A DNA stretch of 27,883 nt. Origin: Pseudomonadota bacterium (GTDB taxonomy: Bacteria > Pseudomonadota > Alphaproteobacteria > Rhizobiales > Kaistiaceae). Below the pieces are notes generated by a model that saw nothing but the letters and a program-made list of their open reading frames with translations, searched no databases and was not told where the DNA came from. The stretch spans positions 1-27,883 of the forward strand of contig JAEVZM010000051.1 of assembly GCA_023392225.1 (NCBI GenBank). Reading direction: 5' to 3'. Within the stretch, counting starts at the first letter, position 1; the number at the start of each line of letters is the position of its first letter. The translations under genes and the position numbers were made by a program. Shown here piece by piece: positions 23,109-27,883 of this stretch.

Positions 23109-24095
23109 ATGACGGTCGTCCTCCACATCGGAACTCACAAGACCGGGACCACGGCGATCCAGCGTTTCGCCGCCGCCAACCGCGCCAAGCTCCGTTCGCG
23201 TGGCCTGTGGTACCCCTCCTACGACGAGATCAAGCTGTTCGTTCACTACGGGCACCACCACGTCTCGCACGCCATTGCCAACGAGAACGGCAACCGGCTC
23301 TCCCTCGAGGATGCCCGCCGCTTCCTCGACCACGTCGTCACCCAGAAGCGGCCCGGCGAGACGCTGCTGATCAGCGCCGAGCCCTTCTACCGCCACCTGC
23401 TGCCTGCCGAAGGCGGCTACTGGGCGGAGCGCAAGGCCTATATCGACCGGGTGCGGTCGATGATCCCGACCGACGACGTCAAGGTGCTGTGTATCGTCCG
23501 GCGCCAGGATACCTTCGCCCGCTCGCTCTATCAGGAGCGCATCAAGGTCACCAAGTTCCGCCAGAGCTTCGGCGAGTTCCTCGAGGAGCGCGAGCCCTTC
23601 GAGTACTATGAGCATCTCCGCCTGTTCAAGGATGCCTTCGGCGTCGTCGATCTCCTCATCTACGAGGACCTGGCGGCGAGTGGCTTGATCAACACCTTCT
23701 TCAACCATCTCGGCATCGACGTCGCCAACATCACCGGCCGGCCTTCCGCCAACCCGTCGCTGCCGATCGACCTCGTCGAGTTCAAGCGCATCCTCAACGG
23801 CACCTCCCTCAAGCCGGAGCGCCTCAAGGAGATCGGCGTGCTGTTGCTCGACAAGGCGGACCGGGCGACCAAGATCGAGCGCGGCAAGGTCGACTGGTTG
23901 CCCATCGAGGAGATCGCGGCGTTCTACGCGTCCTTCGCAGAGACCAACGAGAGGCTGCGGGCGGAGTACCTGCCCGCCCGGACCACGCCGCTCTTTCCGC
24001 CGTTCGTCATGCCGACGGGCGCCGCCGTGCCGGCCGTCTACCAGGGGATGAGCGCGGCGCAGTTCGCCAACATCGCGGCCGAGCTTCTGCTTTGA
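23109..24095 (+). CDS. Sulfotransferase-fold protein 3
   Basis: 328-aa protein with the clearest sulfotransferase loop of the three: LHIGTHKTGTTAIQRFAA (about 5-22). A KVLCIVRRQDTFARSLYQ segment (about 124-141) is the 3'-phosphate-binding region with conserved Arg and Ser. A probable catalytic-region acid or histidine is not assignable. The ATG at 23109 has no strong Shine-Dalgarno; its first bases overlap the stop of a 3-codon frame, which may allow re-initiation. Its TGA overlaps the TTG start of the GT4 gene, so it heads a three-gene unit with two glycosyltransferases, suggesting sulfation of the glycan they build. Confidence 0.82.
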   Translation: MTVVLHIGTHKTGTTAIQRFAAANRAKLRSRGLWYPSYDEIKLFVHYGHHHVSHAIANENGNRLSLEDARRFLDHVVTQKRPGETLLISAEPFYRHLLPAEGGYWAERKAYIDRVRSMIPTDDVKVLCIVRRQDTFARSLYQERIKVTKFRQSFGEFLEEREPFEYYEHLRLFKDAFGVVDLLIYEDLAASGLINTFFNHLGIDVANITGRPSANPSLPIDLVEFKRILNGTSLKPERLKEIGVLLLDKADRATKIERGKVDWLPIEEIAAFYASFAETNERLRAEYLPARTTPLFPPFVMPTGAAVPAVYQGMSAAQFANIAAELLL

Positions 24096-25384
24096 CCGAC
24101 GATGTCGCGATGCAGGCCCCGGCCGAGGTGGCCATCGATGCTGCATCCGACGAGGCGGTCGCGCGCTTCCGCCACGGCAAGACGGTTGCGATCGTCATCC
24201 GTCTGCTGGCCGAGCGCAGCGGCGGCGCCGAGCGCATCTATATCGAGCTGGCCAACATGCTGGCCGCCCGCGGCTACGAGGTCACCTGCCTCCACTACGA
24301 CCAGACGCGCGGCAAGCCGTTCTTCGCGCTCGATCCGCGAATCGAGCTGATCAACCTGCATCCGGTTCCGGTGCCGTTCGCCTACCGGCTCCGGCGATGG
24401 GCCTCGCGGCGGCGCTTCATGCCGCGCTCGCTCCGCCAGAAATGGGGCTGGGCCGCCGCCAACGACATCTTCATCAGCCAGCTCCACGACTACTTTACCC
24501 TGCGCCGGCCGGACGTGGTGCTGACCTTCATGCCGCCAGCCAATACGCCGGCGCTGCTGGCGGCCGCCGGCACCGGCATCAAGGTGATCCCCACCAACCA
24601 CAACGTCCCGGCCGAGGACTACACCTCGCCGGAGCGCTGGGACCCCAACCCGATCGACCGCGAGGCGCGGCTCGCCGCCCTCGACCATGCCGCCCGGATC
24701 CACGTCATCTTCCCGCGGTTCGGCGAGTGGTTCCCCGAGCATCTCCAGTCGCGCATCGTGGCGATGCCGAACTACGTCTCGGAGGAGATCCTGGCGGCGC
24801 AGCCTGCGGCGGAGCGGCAGCGGGTCATCCTCGCCGTGGGGCGCCTGGCCAAGGTCAAGAACTACCACACCCTGCTCGCGGCCTGGGCGCTGATTGCCGC
24901 CGACCATCCCGACTGGAAGGTGGTCATCTACGGCGTCGGACCTCAGCTCAAGGTGCTGAAGGCGGAGGCGCTCCGCCTCGGCGTGGCCGACTCCTTCCTG
25001 CTCGAAGGCCATCGCGGCAACCTCGGCGAGGAATACGCTCGGATGTCGATCTTCTGCCATCCGGCCCATTTCGAGGGCTTCGGCCTCTCGGCCGCGGAGG
25101 CGCTCGCGCTCGGCATGCCGGTGGTCGCCTTCGCCGACTGCCCGGGGGTCAACGAGTTCGTCTTCGACGGCGAGAACGGCCTCCTGGTCGACCGGAGCGG
25201 CGGCGCCGAGGCGCTCGCGGCCGGACTGCGGCGCCTGATCGAGGACGACGCTCTCCGCGCGCGCCTCGGCGCGGCTGGCCCGGCCAGCGTCGCGGGCTTC
25301 ACGCAGGAACAATATGCGGAGCGCTGGATCGCCCTCATCGAGGAGCTGACGGAACCGGCAAGGGCCCCCGATGGCGACGCTTGA
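24092..25384 (+). CDS. Family 4 glycosyltransferase (GT-B fold)
   Basis: 430-aa retaining glycosyltransferase. The acceptor-side domain starts with RLLAERSGGAERIYIELANML (about 37-57). The donor domain has AVGRLAKVKNYHTLLAAW (248-265) and the E328-x7-E336 motif (PAHFEGFGLSAAEAL), followed by GVNEFVFDGENGLLV, all typical of GT4. It transfers an activated sugar to a lipid-linked or extracellular glycan; donor and acceptor are unknown. The first possible start is TTG at 24092, overlapping the previous TGA (TTGA); an ATG at 24110 is an alternative six codons later. It overlaps the following GT2 gene by 14 nt. The ring of overlaps argues for a single polysaccharide transcript. Confidence 0.9.
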   Translation: MTDDVAMQAPAEVAIDAASDEAVARFRHGKTVAIVIRLLAERSGGAERIYIELANMLAARGYEVTCLHYDQTRGKPFFALDPRIELINLHPVPVPFAYRLRRWASRRRFMPRSLRQKWGWAAANDIFISQLHDYFTLRRPDVVLTFMPPANTPALLAAAGTGIKVIPTNHNVPAEDYTSPERWDPNPIDREARLAALDHAARIHVIFPRFGEWFPEHLQSRIVAMPNYVSEEILAAQPAAERQRVILAVGRLAKVKNYHTLLAAWALIAADHPDWKVVIYGVGPQLKVLKAEALRLGVADSFLLEGHRGNLGEEYARMSIFCHPAHFEGFGLSAAEALALGMPVVAFADCPGVNEFVFDGENGLLVDRSGGAEALAAGLRRLIEDDALRARLGAAGPASVAGFTQEQYAERWIALIEELTEPARAPDGDA

Positions 25385-26273
25385 TATCCTGATCCCGCAC
25401 TACAACGACGCCGAGGGCCTGGCGCTGACACTGCGCTCGGTCGCGGAGCAGACGTGGGACGGCAGCATCCGCATCGTCATCGCCGACGACGGCTCGAACC
25501 CCGAGGCGGCGAATGCCGTTCGCGCCATGGGCGAGAGCTTCGTCCACCCGGTGACCTTCCTCGTCAATGCCAGCAACCGCGGACGGCCCTATACCCGGAA
25601 CGTCCTCCTCGATGCCATCGACAGCCCCTTCGTCGCTTGGCTCGACGCCGGCGACGAATGGTACCCCGAGAAGCTCGCGGCCCAGTTCGCCGCGCTCGAG
25701 GCGGCCGAGTCCGCCGCGCCGGACCAGGCGCTGTGGATGTCCTGCCACTACCACTGGAAATGGCTCGACCAGCAGGCCCACCGGGTCAAGCGCCAGCTCA
25801 CCGACCAGGACCAGGTCCGCGCCCTTCTCGTCGGCACCGATCTCCGCGCCTATCTGTGGACGCTGCTCGGGCGGGCCGAGACCTTCCGCAATGTCGGCTG
25901 GTTCGACGAGCGTCTGCCGCGCCTCCAGGACCTCGATTATTTCGTCCGCTTCGTGCTGAAGCGCGGCCGGATCCTCGAGCCCGGACTGGCCGATCCGCTC
26001 TGCGTCTACCACAAGTCCGACCTCGGCCGGAGCGCCGCGCAGATCAGGCAGTGCAACGACTACATCTTCGACAAGTACCGGGTGCTCTACAACCGGTACG
26101 GCACCAAGTTCCGCCAGACGCGGCTCTATCACATGGAGATGCACTCGGCCCGGTTCGCCGCCAACAACGACGACCATGCCCTCGCCCGTGAATACATGTG
26201 GAAGGCGGCCCATGCCCGGCCGCGCCTGTTCTTCCGCCATCTCCGCCGCCGCGGTTTCCGCATCCGACCCTGA
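25371..26273 (+). CDS. Family 2 glycosyltransferase (GT-A fold)
   Basis: 300-aa inverting-type glycosyltransferase. The Rossmann-like start LDILIPHYNDAEGLALTLRSV leads to VIADDGSN with D39/D40, the nucleotide-binding acidic site. The metal-binding acidic motif W-L-D92-A-G-D95 and the acceptor-side RLQDLDYFVRF (about 183-193, ED/QDxD-like) are in place. Family length is normal. The ATG at 25371 overlaps the GT4 end by 14 nt. The C-terminal 40 residues are basic and suggest membrane association. Role: addition of one sugar to a surface glycan; the specific sugar is not known. Last gene of the glycan unit before the ABC transporter. Confidence 0.9.
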   Translation: MATLDILIPHYNDAEGLALTLRSVAEQTWDGSIRIVIADDGSNPEAANAVRAMGESFVHPVTFLVNASNRGRPYTRNVLLDAIDSPFVAWLDAGDEWYPEKLAAQFAALEAAESAAPDQALWMSCHYHWKWLDQQAHRVKRQLTDQDQVRALLVGTDLRAYLWTLLGRAETFRNVGWFDERLPRLQDLDYFVRFVLKRGRILEPGLADPLCVYHKSDLGRSAAQIRQCNDYIFDKYRVLYNRYGTKFRQTRLYHMEMHSARFAANNDDHALAREYMWKAAHARPRLFFRHLRRRGFRIRP

Positions 26274-26319
26274 CCGGTTTCTACCCCTGCACGAAAACTA
26301 AGCGGCCGCGCGCAGTCCA

Positions 26320-26348
26320 TTGCCACGCGACGGGCGCTTCGATATCGT
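26320..26348 (+). promoter_or_regulatory. Sigma-70-type promoter candidate for the sugar ABC transporter
   Basis: TTGCCA (26320-26325; 5 of 6 to TTGACA), a 17-nt spacer, and TATCGT (26343-26348; 4 of 6 to TATAAT). It lies 65 nt before the binding-protein ATG, a sensible leader length, and is the best match in this gap. Confidence 0.45.
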
Positions 26349-26356
26349 CGCTGAAA

Positions 26357-26376
26357 GGCCATCTGTCCTGATGGCC
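26357..26376. promoter_or_regulatory. Candidate operator or leader hairpin just after the promoter
   Basis: Perfect 7-bp arms GGCCATC (26357-26363) and GATGGCC (26370-26376) with a 6-nt spacer, immediately downstream of the candidate promoter and 36 nt before the ATG. It could be a repressor site controlling sugar uptake, or an RNA hairpin. Which one cannot be told here. Confidence 0.4.
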
Positions 26377-26412
26377 GCCATAACAACAACTTGGTAGGGA
26401 GGGACTTTTACG

Positions 26413-27393
26413 ATGATGAAGAAGCATGTGTTCGGCGCACTGGCGGTAGCCGCCGTGGCGCTCGGCGCCAGCGGCGCCATGGCCCAGGAGAAGATCAAGG
26501 TCGGCTTCCTGCCGGGCGTGGTCGATCCGTTCTACCAGGTCATGGAGCTGGGCGTTAACAAGGCCGCCGCCGATCTCGGGATCGAGGTGGTGACGCAGAT
26601 TCCGCCGACCTGGGGCGTCGAGGTGCAGACCCCGATCCTCGACGCGCTGATCGCGCGTGGCGACCTCGACTACATCATCACCGCGCCGACCGACAAGGAC
26701 CAGATGGTCGGCCCGCTGCAGGCGGCAGTCGACGCCGGCATCAAGGTCATCACCGTCGACACCTTCCTCGGCGACGGCGACTATGCCGGCGGCCCGGTCA
26801 CCTTCCCGCTGAGCTATATCGGCTCGGACAATGTCGAGGGCGGCCGCATCTCGGCCCGCGGCCTCGCCAAGGCGATCGGCGGCAAGGGCAAGGTCTACAT
26901 CAACTCCACCAACCCGAACGTGAGCTCGGTCGAGGGCCGCGCCGTCGGCTTCCAGGAGGTGATGGACAACGAGTATCCGGACATCGAGGTGGTCGGTCTC
27001 GACTTCAACCTCGACGACCAGAACACCGCCACGACCCAGACCGCGGCCGTGCTGCAGCGCGTGCCCGACCTCGCCGGCGTGTTCGGCACCAACGTGTTCA
27101 GCGCCCAGGGCGCCGGCACCGCGGTGGTCAATGCCGGCCTCGGCGGCCAGGTGCAGGTGGTGGCCTACGACGCGACCCAGTTCGCCATCGAGATGCTCAA
27201 CGCCGGCACCGTGAGCCTCGTGCTCGCCCAGAAGCCGTTCGACATGGGCTACCTTGCGGTCTCCTTCGCCGCGGCCGATGCGGCCGGCGTCACCAGCCTG
27301 CCCAAGCGCGTCCAGACCGGCTTCGCGATCATCGACAAGGACAATGTCACCGATCCCGAGGTCTCGCGCTTCGTCTATCAGGTCCCGAACTAG
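26413..27393 (+). CDS. Sugar ABC transporter periplasmic binding protein (ribose-type)
   Basis: 326-aa secreted substrate-binding protein of the Peripla_BP_4 (RbsB-like) group. Signal peptide residues 1-24 (MMKKHVFGALAVAAVALGASGAMA), then EKIKVGFLPGVVDPFYQVMELG, with aromatic Phe/Tyr near the sugar pocket. The SDNVEGGRISARGLAKAIGGKGKV and GVFGTNVFSAQGAGTAVVNAG segments are diagnostic of the family. It likely binds a pentose, hexose or polyol and feeds the permease 97 nt downstream; the ligand is unknown. The ATG at 26413 has a GGGAGGG Shine-Dalgarno. A promoter and operator-like repeat precede it, and a strong hairpin follows the stop. Confidence 0.93.
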   Translation: MMKKHVFGALAVAAVALGASGAMAQEKIKVGFLPGVVDPFYQVMELGVNKAAADLGIEVVTQIPPTWGVEVQTPILDALIARGDLDYIITAPTDKDQMVGPLQAAVDAGIKVITVDTFLGDGDYAGGPVTFPLSYIGSDNVEGGRISARGLAKAIGGKGKVYINSTNPNVSSVEGRAVGFQEVMDNEYPDIEVVGLDFNLDDQNTATTQTAAVLQRVPDLAGVFGTNVFSAQGAGTAVVNAGLGGQVQVVAYDATQFAIEMLNAGTVSLVLAQKPFDMGYLAVSFAAADAAGVTSLPKRVQTGFAIIDKDNVTDPEVSRFVYQVPN

Positions 27394-27411
27394 CACGGGA
27401 CAGCGAACTGC

Positions 27412-27456
27412 GACCCGGGCGGAGCGCGCTCCCGCGAGGCGGGCTCCGCCCGGGTC
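27412..27456 (+). terminator. Strong intercistronic hairpin between binding protein and permease
   Basis: Perfect 14-bp arms: GACCCGGGCGGAGC (27412-27425) and GCTCCGCCCGGGTC (27443-27456), with a 17-nt loop that may fold further. It starts 18 nt after the binding-protein stop and ends 34 nt before the permease GTG. In ABC operons such structures commonly protect the binding-protein mRNA or partly terminate, giving excess binding protein. Confidence 0.65.
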
Positions 27457-27490
27457 CGTTTCCTGAAGTAGCGAGCCGGGGGCGGACCGC

Positions 27491-27883
27491 GTGACTCATT
27501 CGAATGCGACTTCCGCGGGGCGAGCAGCGGACGGCAAGACCCCGCTGCAACACTTCGTGCTCGCCCTGAGCCGGCTATGGGCGTGGGCCTTCCTTGCGCT
27601 CCTGATCATCTTCTTCGTGATCTCCATCTCCGTGACCAGCGGCGGCACCGTCAACTTCCTGACGCTCCGCAACTCGCAGAACATCCTGGTCGCGATCACG
27701 CCGGTGTTGCTGCTCGGCCTCGGCCAGACCTTCGTCATCATCGCCGCCGGCATCGACCTCTCGGTCGGCTGGGTGATGAGTCTCGCCTCCGTGCTCTCCG
27801 CGCTGGCCATCCGGGCCGCGTTCAACGCCGGGGCGCCGCTGTTCCTCTCGGTCATCGCCGGGTTCGTCGCCGCCGTCGGCGGC
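27491..27883 (+). CDS. Sugar ABC transporter permease (RbsC-like), partial
   Basis: The gene begins at GTG 27491 and runs off the window, giving the first 131 residues. The translation opens MTHSNATSAGRAADGK, then a first membrane helix (about 29-48, ending ISISVTSGG). The conserved LRNSQNILVAITPVLLLGLGQ region and the GIDLSVGWVMSL signature of RbsC-type permeases follow (about 58-98). This forms the membrane channel of the importer whose binding protein lies upstream. The ATPase and any second permease must lie to the right. The 3' end is absent because of the window edge, not a mutation. The GTG is the best start; no nearby in-frame ATG. Confidence 0.88.
   Translation, partial: MTHSNATSAGRAADGKTPLQHFVLALSRLWAWAFLALLIIFFVISISVTSGGTVNFLTLRNSQNILVAITPVLLLGLGQTFVIIAAGIDLSVGWVMSLASVLSALAIRAAFNAGAPLFLSVIAGFVAAVGG

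Noticed and set aside
23101..23112. Three-codon leader frame ending over the ATG of sulfotransferase 3
   Set aside because: Too short to support as a gene; such frames arise by chance. Mentioned only as a possible re-initiation context.
20776..24095. Nod factor sulfotransferase (NodH) or a symbiosis island
   Set aside because: The proteins share only the general sulfotransferase loops; no nod, nif or nod-box sequence was seen.
1..27883. Mobile elements, prophage, tRNA or rRNA genes
   Set aside because: No transposase, integrase or phage structural protein was recognised, and no tRNA- or rRNA-like sequence stood out on reading. A tRNA scan would be decisive but could not be run.

Overview
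The window is 27.9 kb of very GC-rich DNA (roughly two thirds or more G+C by eye), densely packed with genes and with long spurious open frames opposite most real ones. The gene content points to an alphaproteobacterium, most likely Hyphomicrobiales (Rhizobiales): a ClpS of the alphaproteobacterial second-paralogue type, a ribose-type ABC transporter, a CHASE2-type cyclase, and a compact hyf-like membrane complex. I cannot name the genus. I saw no rRNA, tRNA, CRISPR array, insertion sequence or prophage gene.

Left third (1-10.6 kb): an RpiR-type regulator (19-906, +) converges on a minus-strand operon read from 10590 down to 919. In transcription order it encodes a small XRE-type regulator, HyfB-, HyfC-, HyfE- and HyfF-like membrane subunits, a HyfG-like large subunit, a CHASE2 class III adenylate/guanylate cyclase, and a HyfI-like small subunit. 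Most junctions overlap by 1-10 bases. The large subunit has Ser-Gly-Asp-Ser where [NiFe] hydrogenases have Cys-x-x-Cys, so this is an energy-converting-hydrogenase-related (Ehr-like) complex and not a hydrogenase. There is no ferredoxin-like subunit, no formate dehydrogenase and no hydrogenase maturation gene here. A cyclase gene lying between the two peripheral subunits is the most unusual arrangement in the window. A 13-nt-arm dyad upstream of the XRE gene is a candidate operator.

Middle (10.7-20.8 kb): a mixed metabolic and stress region. It holds a TauE/SafE-type exporter diverging from an SDR oxidoreductase; a secreted MEMO-CapA fusion; an NADPH-dependent FMN/quinone reductase downstream of a LysR regulator; a small secreted protein of unknown function; a GNAT acetyltransferase followed by a secreted alpha/beta hydrolase without a clear ATG; a membrane-anchored protein with two SnoaL-like repeats; ClpS; a small DUF551-like protein; and a VOC-family ring-cleaving dioxygenase.

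Right third (20.8-27.9 kb): a surface-glycan-like cluster of three divergent sulfotransferase-fold proteins, a GT4 and a GT2 glycosyltransferase, then the start of a ribose-type sugar ABC transporter (secreted binding protein, strong intercistronic hairpin, and a permease running off the window end). The last three genes of the glycan group (sulfotransferase, GT4, GT2) overlap and look like one transcription unit. This suggests sulfation or a related modification of an extracellular or lipopolysaccharide glycan.

Several convergent gene ends have their stop codons inside perfect inverted repeats, which probably act as bidirectional terminators.
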